64,000 nucleotides of DNA from Plasmodium coatneyi (GCF_001680005.1 NC_033556.1:620001-684000); one strand, 5' to 3'; counted from the first letter of the stretch, positions 1 through 13,692 are shown. Numbers and translations are program-made. Notes: generated by a model from the sequence alone, not told the origin.

Positions 1-1
1 A

Positions 2-1191
<1,190 letters not shown>

Positions 1192-2383
1192 TCACCGCTG
1201 GAGCAAGTGACGGAAGAGCACGTCGACATTTCTCAGGCTGTTCATGCGCGCCTCCCGAATGAAGGCATAGAGTATCTTCTTCCCCATCTCTTGTATGTAC
1301 ATCCGCATGAAGTTCTGATAAACCATGTTCTTTAGCTGTGTGGTGTGTGTGGGGAAAAAACGTAACACGGTGTGTGTCGTAAAGGAGTAAAAAGCTGGGC
1401 AAGATGTTATTCTGGCAGCGGTCACATGATCATTTAGTTGCCCCCATCGTGCCGCTTTTGCACGTGGTGGCACCAGTCCGTTTGACCTACCCGAAAGCTT
1501 ATGTAAAAGTCGACGTTGATACAACCGGTTTTTTCTTCAATGATCCATTCAGTGGTCTAGCAGGAGGTGGAATGAGAACGAAATAACTATTGCATGGGGC
1601 ATCACTGGTGGTACAGCCATCGAAGCGGTATTCATTCCTGTGACAGCGCAGTGACGTATTGCCAACCGTTACAGTTAACACTTCGGGTGAGTTTTTTTTT
1701 TTTTTTTTTTTTCTCTTCCATTTTTGCATACCAAGTGGTTAAACAGGTTCGTGTCTGCGCTGGAGACCTGAAAAAAGGGGAGAAAAAAATAAAAAAAGGA
1801 GAGCAAATTTAATGAACACGTTACGAGGTGCATCCGTCTAATGCTCCAAGGGAAAATCCTTCTAAGAGTATCCCACCCCTGATGCGTCATTTACAACCCC
1901 TAACCTTGACAGTGGTAGGAACCTTAAACCGAATAACGGAGTCGTACGATTCTTTGAAAAGAAGGTTTTCTATTTGGAGGAAGGCCCTGAAGTGCTCCTC
2001 CGCCTTGTCCGTTATTTTGCTTTTCTACGATGGGGGAAGGTTACACGATATATGGTTGGCTGGTTATGGACTCTTAGCCATTTGACAGGATTAAGCTCTC
2101 AGTGCATGCACGAACAGAAGTATAGCCTTACCGTGACGTAGGGCAGGAAGTGACTGTACCGATCTACATTCAGGACGGTGTAGAAGAACACATTGCTTTG
2201 GCAAATGACGTCGAGGTTTTTCCGATAAATTATGTCCTCACTTGGGGTCCAAAGTTTGTTCCTAAAGAGGGAGTAGCTTCTTCTACAGTCGTAGCAGCTG
2301 CTAGTACCATTGGCTACACTTTTGATGGGTACCTGGTTGGACGCGTTCTTCTTGGCAATTTGGGCAAGCAGCATCCACCTCAT
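1192..2383 (-). CDS. COQ10: Coenzyme Q-binding protein COQ10 homolog
   Basis: Small START/polyketide-cyclase-fold protein that binds ubiquinone at the mitochondrial inner membrane and supports respiration. I assemble five exons, all joined in phase 0 with GT-AG sites: 2383-2132, 2024-1905, 1767-1732 (only 36 nt), 1556-1491 and 1335-1192. They give about 205 residues. Family signatures seen in order are NVDRYSHFLPYV, VSSADTNLFNHL, TTEWIIEEKTGCINVDFYISFR (split across exon 4) and LKNMVYQNFMRMYIQEMGKK. These align with the COQ10 blocks for FLPWC, LFxHL, WxF...C.VdFxisF and the C-terminal helix. The first 35 or so residues could be a mitochondrial presequence. The start at 2383 is the best in-frame ATG, but an extra upstream exon is not excluded. 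Confidence 0.88.
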
Positions 2384-3735
2384 CCTGCTCTTGGGGGAGG
2401 GGAAGCACTAAAGAAAAGGCAAACCACCACGAGCACCCACCTGCTAGGAATGAGCTAAGTATCCATTTCGCGGGGGAAGGGTCTGCTCAATTGCGACGCT
2501 CCCTCTGGTCATCCTTTCCAGATGGGGGGCACAACCCCTGTAGGAGAGGCCTACCTTGGAAGGATGACCCCCCCTGTTCACAGCAATGTGCTGTTGTCAC
2601 GTAATGAATTGCCACGAAGGTGACGGACATCCCCATCCGTCCGGAAGTCCTTTCCCCGTTGTGTGCTTTTGTTCCTCTGGGGGGAACAGTTTCCCGCGTG
2701 CTCTTAGTTACAATAAAAAATGCTCCCCCCCCAAAAAAAAAAAAACGTACATGTAAGTACTCATAAATGCGTTTCCAATGAAGAGTTTTTTTTTTTTTTT
2801 TTTTTTTTAATTTACTAGCCAGCGAATTGAAACGAGAAAAGCAACAATCCCAACAACAGCAGGAGAGTCCTCCTTTAAATTCATTTTTCCCGACGTACCT
2901 CCGATCGGTGCAAAGCAGTGCAACGCTGGGACGACGAAACAGAATAATCCATCCACGTGGATGTAAAAAAAGTGCAACTGAAATGATGGAAACCATCCAG
3001 CGGCGCTAAAACGACCAGGAAACGATCAGCTAAAGTTGGAGTCACAATTTTTCAAAACGTGTGTGCTCTTAAAAAAGTTTATGAGGATGAGGCGTCATCA
3101 CCGGCACGCCGACCACACTTGCAAAAAAAAAAGGCAGTGGTGACGGTACCGTGGACAAGGAAAAAAAAAAAAAAAAAAAAACAATATAAATATATATATA
3201 TATGAAGTTACTATAAAATCGGGGGGCTTATTAAAATTACAAAAAAAACCACATATACATGGAAAAGGGAATTCACTACAGGGGGATATATTACTTTGAT
3301 GCATTAAGGAATGAGCACGTTGTGGAGAAATGGATCGGTTGTGAAGCAATCACATTGCTAAGGAGCAGATAATCAGTTAAGACGCGCAAACGGAAGAGCA
3401 ACGTCCGGGGGGAAAAGAGGCATCTAGCTTTGAAGGTAAAGGAAAAAAACGATCACATTTTTTTTTTTTCTTTAAAAGAGGGGTACGGTTATGCACACAG
3501 GGAAGGGTGTGTGTGTGCTGTACTTGTGTCCGCGGTAGAGTGGGGGCAGTCACACAGAGCTATACAAAAATTTGGAGGTGCCACTCCGGGGGAGGGACTC
3601 CTATAATCAGAGGCACTTTTTCACCTACACGTGGGTGTGAATATATGCATGCAGGCAACCCATGCGGAAAGGGTGCACATGTGTCTGCGTCTATCCGTGT
3701 GTTGTGGTGATGAGTGGCCACTTGCCCCCTTACGT
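2384..3735. other. Intergenic, homopolymer-rich
   Basis: Upstream of COQ10 and downstream of Rab18. It contains poly(T) at about 2787-2808, poly(A) at about 3161-3181 and a short TA repeat near 3190. No coding exon could be supported. Confidence 0.5.
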
Positions 3736-4609
3736 CTAACAAACGCAGTTGGACCGACTTTCCTCCTTCTTGCTGAGCTTCAAATTTTTTGTGACGACGC
3801 TGAGTTCGAGCAAGGAGGGGTTGTTCAGGATCTGCTGGATGAGTTCCTCGAAACAGTAGGTGATGTTTATGTCGTTCTTTGCACTGGTTTCGCAAAACAA
3901 CATATTATTTTCAAAGGCGAAGTTTTTTCCTTCATCTTTTGTGACTTCATGGTTCGGTTTATCTATCTTATTTGCCACTAGCATTTTTATGGCATTCTTG
4001 TTTGTTGAGTATTTATCTATTTCGTGAATCCAGACGTCCAGGTTTTCAAAGGACTCTCTCACGGTGCAGTCGTACACAAGAATAATCGCGTGGGCATTTC
4101 GGTAATAGGCAGATGTCAGCGTCCGGAATCTTTCCTGCCCGGCCGTGTCCCAAATGCCCACCTTAATCGTTTTGTTATCTATTTTGAGGTACTTCACTTT
4201 GAAGTCGATGCCTAAAAGGGGGGAAAACATAGCAAGGGGGTGGAATAAAATATGCTTGCACGGTAGGATGGCTATACGGTACTACTTTGGATGGCAAACA
4301 CGACAAGGGTACACCCTTCAAATGGTTGCTTTACCTATGGTGGACAGGACCTTCTCTTCAAACTGATTGTCGGAGTATCTGCACAGAATGCTGCTTTTGC
4401 CTGCGGGGGGGAAAAGAAAAAAGGCAATTCAGTTGGCGACGCATCGTAGATAATGCACCGTCTCTCCCTCGGTTAAGTGCACTTCCAAAAGAGTGTTGGC
4501 CTCTCGGAAAGTTGGAAACACAGCCACCCTGTTGGAGGAACCTACCTACGCTGGAATCTCCAACAAGTAACAACTTCAGCAGGTAGTCATATTTGTTTTT
4601 ATTTTTCAT
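3736..4609 (-). CDS. Rab18: Ras-related small GTPase Rab18
   Basis: Vesicle-trafficking GTPase, probably acting on ER, Golgi or lipid-droplet membranes. Three exons are supported by GT-AG sites and exact frame continuity: 4609-4546, 4400-4335 and 4211-3736, giving 201 residues. The P-loop GDSSVGKS (residues 17-24) is split at Gly22 by intron 1. The switch I and effector region runs STIGIDFKVK after intron 2. Switch II is WDTAGQERFRTL, the guanine-specificity loop is ANKIDK, and ETSAK is the G5 loop. The protein ends CVC, a dual-cysteine geranylgeranylation signal. The tract ILVYDCT...ENLDVWIHEID and the CFEEL helix fit Rab18 better than Rab1 or Rab5. Confidence 0.93.
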
Positions 4610-5198
4610 TTTTTCACAAGGGACAAAAAAAAAAAAAAAAAAAAAAAAAAGAACGTGGCGTTACAACAGTGAAGTGGGAATGTTCAGTGTTTAATCATGC
4701 GCCGTGTGAGTATGCGTGAATGCATACGCTCCTACACGGTGGTAGTAATAGCAATGTTTTAGGGAGGTATAACTATATGGATGTTAGGGCCTACGCGAAG
4801 GGACGATGTTTGTTCGTGTGGCCATGCTTTCTGGGGGCGAAGCGCTCACTGCGTGGTGATCATTCTTCGTGAAAAAAACACCGGGTGTTCCTCGTTGCAA
4901 CATGGGTAAGCTGGTTAACGGCGCCGCGCTGCTACGCTGAAATTTGTCACGTTGCTACGCAATTGCGCTGTTACGATAACAGGCTCTTACGATAGCACGT
5001 TCTCATAGTAGCACGCTCTCACGTTGCTGCTTCGGAAAAATGGAACATATTCACGTGAGCTTCTACCCGCAGTCACACCAATTGGAATACGGTACGCCTT
5101 CTTCTGCAAATCGAGCGGTGGGAAAAGGAACCCAAATGACATATGGTATTTTGTGCGATGGTTATAATAACATCTGATTCTTTTAATATTGTCGCCTT

Positions 5199-5233
<35 letters not shown>

Positions 5234-6926
5234 CTCTTTTGCATTTCTTCTCGTTGTATTTGCAATGTTCCAATTGGCACCTGAACGGTTGAAAATGTTT
5301 CTCCTCTTCTGTTGGTGATTCAATTCGTATGCGCTGGAACGGCTGCGCGAATACACGGTACCCTTTTTTTTTGGAGCGTGGGAAAAAGGCGCAAAACAAG
5401 TTGTGCCACGGGAGGTAGGAACGCAGAAAAAAGAAAACAAAAAAGGGGCGAAAAAACGCCGAATAATTTGCGCATACATTGGGCACATGCGGGTGAATAT
5501 ATAATACCTCTGTGCATATTATATAGGGACTGCGTGCCTTACCCCCCCTACGTACAAGGACGAACATATTATGTTTGGCGACGGTAGGGTAGCGCGGGGG
5601 AGTGAAGAACACAGCAATGGTTCTTGCCCTCTTTTGCGCCGAGGGAAATTCCAAAAAAAAAAAACAAATAAAAATAAAACACAGAAAGGGAAGCAGAAAA
5701 TGAGGAAGAGGTAAAGAAGGAAAAAAAAAAAAAAAAAATAATAAAAAAAATATATATAATAGGAATAACTGCCTCTTTATGTAAAATATGAATTTTTTTT
5801 TTTTTTTGCGTTTGTTGTAATTTTTTTCTCTTCACCTTCCCTTGGTCACTCTCCACCCCTGTGGCCTGGCCCACCTTTCACATAAAAACACTCCTCTCAT
5901 GAATGAAACGGAAATGTTCGCACTCCATGTTATGTGAATGGGGAAACGGTCTGTCACTGCAATTTTTGTACGTCCCAACAGCAGACGAACGACATCCCCA
6001 GAGGGCTGCTTCGTTTATATATATGTTCACTGGGGAATATTCCCAAACGCGGAAAGTGAATTTTACCAACTTCTATCATTATGTAGTGTAGGTAATGTAA
6101 TTATGCACCCACCACCAACTCTTCCCCTCATGGGATCACCAAAAAGAACTTCTATTACGTTATTTAAAATGAGCCTTTGTATGTTTGCACCGTTCGTTAA
6201 AGAAAAAAAAAAAAAAAAAAAAAAAAGATACACCAATGGACACGGTGATGATAAGGTATAGAGGCCCCTTTCAAAAGGCGGACGCGATGGAGGCCATTTG
6301 TGAAAACAACACTTATGAGTGCCTGGGGGGATGTGCAGTCGGTTCGTTCCACTCAGGTGCCTTTAAGTAACTGTATAACTACCATATTAGTATTCGCTGT
6401 GAAGTGTGCATTGGTGCGGCGAGTAGGTTTGTCTGTGTGGTCATGCTTTTTCCATTACGTTCTTGTTTCATGTCACGGAAGGGGGGAGGTCCATTGAGTA
6501 TACACACCCACCCGTTTTGCGCGCGCCTTCTCCTCTGATTCGGTTGGGATGTCTGTTCTGCTGGTTCGTTTGATCTCTTGAGTTATTATTTCTGCTATTC
6601 CCCATTCGGATGGCACAGGTATAGGGTGATACTCAATTAGGTAACCCCCCCTTTAGCGGTTTAATTGGGGTGGTAAGCAGGGTGTTGTTATGGTTATATT
6701 TGTTGTCTTCCCTGTGCAGGCCCAGCACATCGTGTTGTTCACATGGGACAGCACCTTCGGCGGATGTGGAACGGGACGTCAAAATCGCCTGAATAGTCAG
6801 GCAAAAAAAAAAAAAAAAAAGCGGACAATATAAACAAACGGACAAATGCACAAAATGAGATGCGGAACCTGATGAAGGAAGGTGGATGCCCTTTCTCCAT
6901 GTTGGCGCATTATGAGCAGATCCCCT
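4610..6926. other. Long intergenic region
   Basis: 2.3 kb upstream of Rab18 and downstream of the membrane-protein gene. It has poly(A/T) runs of 20 or more at about 4625-4650, 5203-5233, 5724-5738 and 6201-6225. A degenerate repeat of about 20 bp lies near 4975-5030 (TTACGATAGCACG-like units). No exon with convincing splice sites and no RNA gene was recognised. A noncoding transcript cannot be excluded by eye. Confidence 0.45.
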
Positions 6927-8311
6927 TTAGTCCACTTTCTTCCCCGAGGCAGCGACCCCGTACAACTGGAAGCACCTCTGAAAGAAGCGCCCCAGGTAGG
7001 TGTCCTCGACTTCACTTAATGCAACGTTGTCATTGGGAACAGTCGACATGTTTACACGCCCCGTTGTGCTGTTCACATTTTTCTGAAGCATCTCACGTTT
7101 AACATTTTTGTAATAATTGGCTGCATCTACTAGGGAAAGCTTCGGTGGTTCCAAAAAATGGCTAGCTAACTTATAGCCAAAGTAGTGAAAAATAAATAAA
7201 AAAAGAAAAAAAAAAAAATGATAGCTCCTTGAAACGGATTCATTTAAAATCCAACTGAGACTCATAAAAGGACCACTCACGACATTGGCGCATCTGGTGG
7301 AAAAGAGTAAAACGACTTGAGTTAGGAGGAGATTTATTTCCAACTGGTAGGGGAGGTTGTCTTTGGTGAACAGATAAATGTATAGCAAGACGTAATTGAG
7401 GAAGGAGCAAAGCATTTCATTTAAATACGTATCCATGACGACAGAGGAGTAGAGGTCCATGTTGCTCCCAAATATTTTGTTGTAGTTTTTGTTTGCGCTG
7501 TTTATGTGAGGGCATGTTAGTATGATGAGCTGCACAAGGGCATCCTTCACGACGGTTGGTACGTGGGGGAATACAAAAGAGGTGAGGATGGATCTGCTTT
7601 TTGTGACTTTGCCATTTTGTATCCTCTCTAGGATGGTGGCACTAATGGGCGCCGGCGGATCTTCCCCTACGAACAACTTCAGGACTCCGAGGTAGAGCAG
7701 CGTCCCTACGAGGTTAGACAGGAATATGACCTTCGCTTCGCCTGAGGGGGAATCCATTGGGGGTGCATCAATTGGGGGTATATCAATTGGGGGTATATCA
7801 ATTGGGGGTATATCAATTATACACGCTGCAACGAGGAGAGACGACCCCACTAAGGAGACGCCTCTATGGAGACACCACTGGCGAATCACTTACCCTTTCC
7901 TATAAGGTTGAGCCTGCTCTTGAAAAAGTGAAAAAAGGGGTCTCCGTCGTAGCCGCCTGAGCAGTGCCGGAACCACAGGAAGAGAATAATGGTCCCCTTG
8001 ACGGACCCCGCCACCAAGCTGTTGGCATAATCATAATGAGATATTTTGGACAGACCGGCAAAAACAACACTCTCTATGAGCTTGTTGACAATAAAGCAGA
8101 AGCTGAAGTAGAGAAACGTGTTTACACAGAACCCCACGGATAAGCATATCGTTTTGTAATTACGCTCCAGGTACTTATAAGGCACAGTCTTCACTTTGAC
8201 TTCCTTGAAATCCTCCTTGGATTCCTTCCGGTTGGAAATCTTGTCCTTTATCTTCTTCGTAATTTTAAGTGACTGATCGTAGAGGTTGCTGTCATGAGGT
8301 GCCACGCTCAT
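6927..8311 (-). CDS. Unrecognised multi-pass membrane protein
   Basis: Two exons, 8311-7894 and 7741-6927, join through GTAAGT and CCCTCAG sites with a split Gly codon, giving about 410 residues. I do not recognise the family. The N-terminal 45 residues are lysine-rich and hydrophilic. After that come about six hydrophobic stretches, including TICLSVGFCVNTFLYFSFCF, VKGTIILFLWFR, FLSNLVGTLLYLGVLKLF and a very Phe-rich FFFFLFLFIFHYFGY near residue 310. The tail of about 75 residues is hydrophilic. The intron carries a 15-bp minisatellite. Location (ER, apicoplast, plasma membrane) cannot be told. It is divergently transcribed from the helicase gene to its right. Confidence 0.7.
7755..7817. repeat. 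15-bp minisatellite inside an intron
   Basis: About four copies of TCAATTGGGGGTATA, with degenerate copies at the left, lie within the intron (7742-7893) of the membrane-protein gene. On the minus strand one frame reads IDIPP repeats, but the flanking splice sites and the frame change show it is most likely intronic. Confidence 0.8.
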
Positions 8312-8805
8312 TGTTGTGGTGTGGTTACGGGGTGTGACTGCGGGGTTGTTACTGCGGGGTTGTGACTGTGAGATGCTTTCGAAGCTTTTCCCTCCTTTGC
8401 GCGTGTATCTGGGGGGTGGATCAAATGGGGTTGTGTTCGCCCCGCGGTGATGAGCTTGTTAATCCACTTTCCGGGTTGACTCTCCAAAGAGAGTGAGCAA
8501 CTTGCTTCCTCGGTGCTGCTCCTGCGGGGGGAGTTCCACTGGACTGCTTTGTTATGCGTCCCTTCTGTGCGTTAACGATGGGGTAGGTCAAAGGGAAGAA
8601 GCATATACAATGGGCGGCATATGCAAAACGGAATGCGGAGAAAGTACACCCTGTCAAGGGTTACCTCGGTACGATGGTGTGACAAAATGTGGCGTACCCT
8701 ACGGTGATGTAAGTAGAGGTAGTTTTACCCTCATTCGATTGAACGGTTAGGAATGCAGGTCATGAAGCGATGTGTGCGCTTTTCCCATGTTGGGTGGGGA
8801 GAGTC

Positions 8806-8836
<31 letters not shown>

Positions 8837-9585
8837 GGGTAGGATCTATCGGATGTGTGATTGGCAAGAGTGCATGAGTCAAACTGCCGGTGCGATGCTG
8901 TTTCCGCTTGTGCAAACGGGTTCGGCTTCTTATTTTTTCGGCAAGGTCTCTCAGCACGAAAGGGAGAAAAAAAAAAATCATAGACATATGGCACACTACG
9001 TCGATTGGTACTCAATTGAAAAGAAAGGTGGTCACCCCTTTGTGGCGCCAGCGAGGAGGTATTGCAGTGTGTGATCATTCTTCAGCTTCAGGATGATCCC
9101 GCTAAGCTGCTAAGTTGGGGGGTTCTATTCTCCGATGGACGACTGCTGGAGGCGTGCCCCGTATGCACCATCGCCCTTCCCCCCTGGTGATGCGCGATGT
9201 GGCCGCCCAGCGTAGGAGAGGAACCTCCACTTAGAAGTGCTCACCCCGTTGGTTAGTCGCTTTGACAAAGCTTGCAGAAGTGGCTGATATGGTTTACTTA
9301 TTGAGGGCATTTTTTTTTTTCTTTTTTTTTTTCCCCACTTTTCCGTGGCGGGCATCGAACAGGCATGCCTTTTCAGTAACCAGGAAATAGAATTTATAGA
9401 GGGGAGAAAAAAACACAAAAGGTGGTGCAGCGTAACCCTGCTTGACGCGGCTGCATGAGTGGGTCAACCACAGCATCTGCCTCGTTAGAAGCACAACGCA
9501 GAGCAGGGGTGTTGCCCCCCTTTTGGTAAACTCCTCCCATTTTTTTTGTTTGTTTTTTTTCCGTGCTACGACTCCTGCCCCAAGA
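8312..9585. other. Bidirectional promoter region
   Basis: Space between the diverging membrane-protein and helicase genes. It holds a poly(A) run of about 28 at 8806-8833 and shorter T runs near 9310-9335. An in-frame extension of the helicase ORF begins at 9442, but its composition is unlike a conserved N-terminus, so I treat it as 5' UTR. Confidence 0.5.
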
Positions 9586-10836
9586 ATGAACCCCTGGACG
9601 GTACCAATTGGTCACCTGAACGACCTGTTGGCTGACGCCCCGAAGGAAGAAGAAAATGAAAAGTGCACCCTGGAAGAATTGGATATACCGAAGGAGGTAA
9701 TCTTAGCCTTAGGTCGGATGGATATTTTCCACCCCTCGACGATCCAGCGGCTGTCCATTAAGAAGGCCCTACAGAAGAGGAACCTAATTGTTCAGGCAAA
9801 AAACGGGACGGGAAAAAGCATGTCCATATGTATCATCGTGGCTAGTAGAATAGTGGCAAAGGTGAAGAGGAGGCACCTAAAGAAGGCAGATGGGAATGTT
9901 GTAGAGGGGGGAGAAACAGGCCAATCGATGTTGCAACCAAATGGGACAGACCCACCAGTGTCCCTCTTCCTCCACTCCATAATCCTCGTGCCGACACGCG
10001 AACTCTGCGTGCAGCTCTGTGACAACATAAAGGAGATCTCACACCAGGGCATATTTATTAGCAGGAAAAATGGAAAGATTCCACAAGCATGCGAAAATGT
10101 TAGCACTTCCTCCCCCAACGCTGTATTAGGAGATCATCACTACGAATCAAATAGTAACGAGCAGATGGTGAAGGAGTCCCCCTTCGAAGTGAAACCCATG
10201 GTACTCTACGGAGGGACGGACGTAGTAGAAAATTTACGAATGATATTTTCGTATCTTCCCCACGTAATCATATCTACCCCCGGAAGGTTGAAACACGTGT
10301 TGAGCATTCTGAAGCGACTGCATGTGCGGGTGGGACAAACAGAAACGGAGGGATGCTCTACCCAAGTGCCACTCACCAAAATAGCAAACGTCCTCATTAA
10401 ACAGTTGATATTAGACGAGGTGGATGCTCTGCTCGATGAACAATTCCAGGAACAAATAAAGTTGATCCTCAGTCAGGTGGTAAGTCCCAAAGTCCAAGTG
10501 CTCTGTTACAGTTCCACGTTTCTTGAGTCAACAATTACTAGCTTTTTAAAGATGCTGCATCTGCAGGACGTGGGCTATCTTTCCAGGTGGAAGGGTTTCT
10601 GCGTGAAAAGGATTGATCAGGTTTTGGGTGAATCTTATGTGGGGTCTATTGCTCCTGGGGAGGTTAGACCAGAAGTGAAGGTAAGACACACCCCGGACCA
10701 GGAGACACCACAGCAGAGCAACGAATCGGATGAGCGTGAAGTGGCCGCAGAAGTGGCTCCGCTAGAAGAATATCACAAGAATGAGGTGAGCTCCCCACCC
10801 GGTATGCCCCAAAACAACCGCATACACACAAAAGTG

Positions 10837-10870
<34 letters not shown>

Positions 10871-13162
10871 AGGAGAAACAAACCCAAGGGGATCAACTCC
10901 ATCGAACAGATGGTGCAAACCCAGAGCGTCTTCCAGGAGGAGAGATCCATTCGATACATTTTACAAAAAATTGTAAAGGAAAAACGAAACGTTGTAATGT
11001 GTGTTAGGCGAAAGAGGGAGTTTGAGTTCGTGCAGACGTGCACCTCGGTGATCATTCATGGGGAAGGGGCGGCAGGAAGGAAACAGTCCCATGGCGCAGT
11101 GAAGCAATTCGCTGGTGAGGAACGGGATGAACCTTGTAACCCCTGCGATGGGACAGAGGGAAGTAATGGAGACAACCATTCCGGTGATGTGCTGGGCTCC
11201 CCCATCCTGCGAAACGTTAGACACTGCTTCATCACAGTGAACAACGAAGGCATGAACAAGCACGAGGAACTCAAATACAAAATGAAGGTCATCCTGAAGG
11301 TAGTAAAGGAGATCAAATTCCACCAGTGCTTCCTTTTTATTAACAACACATATGAGGGGGTGCAGGTCAGCAAGATGCTAAACAAACACGACGTGTCCTG
11401 CTACTACACGAGCTCCAAGGTGGATCACCACGAAAGGATGAACGTTTTTAATAGACTAAAAAAGAATGAGGTGAAGGTTGTGGTGTGTAGCGATGTCATG
11501 AGCAGAGGTATAGACAACATAGTGTGTGACCTGGTCATTAATCTTGATATACCGCAGAATAAGGAGACCTACATTCATCGGTCGGGCAGGTGTGGACGCT
11601 ATGGGAACAGGGGGCTCTGCATAAGCCTCTGTAACTATTCCGACTACAACTACCTGCACTACTATAAGTATCAGCTGCGATTACCTGTGCACGACTTCTG
11701 CTATTTGCGGAGGGAGCAGCAGTTCGAGAAAGGGGCGAACCAGTTGGAGGGGGCAAACCAGTTGGTGGAGGGGGCGAACGATGCCCCTTGGGGCAGTTCT
11801 TACGGTCTACGCGGTAGGGAAGAAGAGGGGGTAGAAGCTATCAGGGAAAACGCTACCCAGGAAGAGGCCACTTGGGAAGAAGCCACCCGGGGTGAGCACT
11901 CCGCCAGTTGCGTTGAACCCAAGTTAGGAATCCAAATAGTTGAAAAAAAGGTTCCCCTTGAACTGTGCCGCTTAAAGCGCGCCCCGAGACGGAAGGTCCT
12001 TTCCCTGAACATCAAGGGGTTTTTCGCCGAGGGGATACACATCGTAGGGAGGGGCATCCAGACGAAGAACCAATCGGATGGCCCACTCCACGACGTCCAC
12101 CTCAAAGTTCGTGTGAAAAAATTTTTGAGCAAATTCAAAATTGTGAAAAACGAAGTCTCCTGTCAGTTTTGTCTTCCAAACGATAACGTAAATGTCTTTA
12201 AAACGATAAGCATCGTCCAGCATGAGTCTAATCTTATTATTTTCTTTCTCTTTAAGAGAAGAATACGGATGCGGTTCCTTTCCTTCCGCTCGGTGGCACT
12301 TCCACAAGGGGAGGAGGAAAAGGGGAGTAAGTGGAGCCGATCCAACTACTGCTTCCTCTTTTTTTGCAACTCGGACAGCTACCTAGTGCTGAAGGTCTTT
12401 TATTTCTTCCTCTTCCTGTTTAAGCATTATCAGTATCCCCTCAGGGAGGCCCTAACTCCACTGCTGATTCATACGGGAGGGATTACACAAAAGGGGGGGA
12501 AATGTAAAAACAAATGTGAAAAATGTTGCCACATATTACACCCCAACGAAGTCAATCTGAACTACGTGTCGGACACCTGCCTCATGATAAGTAACAACGT
12601 CCAAAGGGGAGAGAAAAAAAAAAAAAAAAATTTTAAAGCGTACGAAAGTGATGAAGATTTTTACATGAACAGGCAAGGTAAAAAAATAACAACTTTTCAA
12701 AAGGCCATGTTTTACCCTTTCCTCTTGGGAAGCCGAAAGGGGCATCGCTCAAGTGGCAAATTAAACAGCCCCGATCCTGTCCACGCGGAAGAGGTCCATC
12801 ACGAAGTTTATGACGAAACGTTACAACAGAGAGAAGGCGACCTGCAACCAAGTTCAATGCCCCTAGAAAGCGCCCTCAAACAGATAAAGGCAAACTGCCT
12901 GGAGAGGAAAAAAATCCTTACCTTTTCACAACAGTGCAGTGAAGTCCCCTGTATGAATGACCAACGGAAGATCGCCCAGAAGGTAAATAACCTGGTGGCC
13001 CCGCAGGTGTTCCTAAATTTGGCCACTGCAGAGCAGGACGTCCATTTGTTGAAAGGACTCTTCCTGCAGAATCACGTGCAGCTCCATGGAGGAAACAGCT
13101 TGGATGAGGAAGACTATCGTGCACAAAAAAACAAAAGCGGTTTTGCTATTTTGGAAGAGTGA
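9586..13162 (+). CDS. DEAD-box RNA helicase, DDX20/Gemin3-like, frame broken at a poly(A) tract
   Basis: ATP-dependent RNA helicase of about 1,190 residues. Domain 1 has the Q motif (STIQ), Walker A AKNGTGKS, PTREL, TPGR, the motif II variant DEVD and the motif III variant SST. Domain 2 starts near 11210 with HCFITV and carries FLFINNT, VVCSDVMSRGID, NLDIP and HRSGRCGRYG. The SRGID...NLDIP...ETYIHR block and the AKxGTGK P-loop resemble DDX20/Gemin3. A lysine-rich low-complexity insert separates the two RecA domains, and a C-terminal extension of about 480 residues is unrecognised. The first frame ends at 10872 in a run of about 30 A, and the second frame is open from the same run. Either the run has an indel or an intron (donor 10681 GTAAGA, acceptor at 10909) removes it. 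The start at 9586 gives MNPWTVPIGHL just ahead of the helicase core. Confidence 0.88.
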
Positions 13163-13692
13163 AGAAAAGTTACGCGGAGTACATTTTACATCCACGGTGT
13201 AGCATCAAATGGGGAGAAAAAAAAAAAAAAAAAAAATTGAAATTAAATTCCCGTAGGGGGGGCTACTCCAAAGTGATGTTGTTGCCCTCTCCCCACGTGA
13301 GCATAAAGCGACTCACCAGAAGAGCATTTTCAAAAATGGCATCACATAGACACGACTGTGCAGAATAAGAGGAATGTATTTTTTAAATGCATTTGCAGTG
13401 GGATCTCCTCGAAGAACAGACAGTTTGTTGGACGTTATGCGGTTGGTCTAGTTGTCGTCACTGCTAACACCCATTTCGGCTTTCACTAAGAGGGGGGAGA
13501 AAACATGTTTTCAGGAAAAATGATTGAACGTGAAAAACTCTACTTTGCTCATGCAATAACTGTTCGTGTGTATAGAGGGGGGGTTAATAGCTCCTTACGT
13601 GTGAAGTATTTTTGCTGTGCTTCGTTTATCTGTGAATGGAGAGAAGGGGGGAAACACACACATAGATGAGTACACCTGCAGCAACACTATTA
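13163..13692. other. Convergent 3' flanks
   Basis: Short space between the converging helicase and YEATS genes, presumably both 3' UTRs. It contains poly(A) at about 13217-13236. No gene seen. Confidence 0.5.

Noticed and set aside
2487..2996. Minus-strand open frame of about 170 codons between COQ10 and Rab18
   Set aside because: Low complexity (poly-Lys, poly-Phe from homopolymers), with no family signature.
5073..5654. Minus-strand open frame of 193 codons
   Set aside because: Driven by homopolymers (poly-K) and with mixed composition. Overlapping frames on both strands are equally open.
7757..7889. IDIPP repeat as coding sequence of the membrane protein
   Set aside because: Strong splice sites on both sides restore the frame only if this segment is removed.
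9324..9380. Possible tRNA T-arm (GTTCGATGCC on the minus strand)
   Set aside because: No pairing stem on either side of the loop, and no D-arm or anticodon arm at the right spacing.
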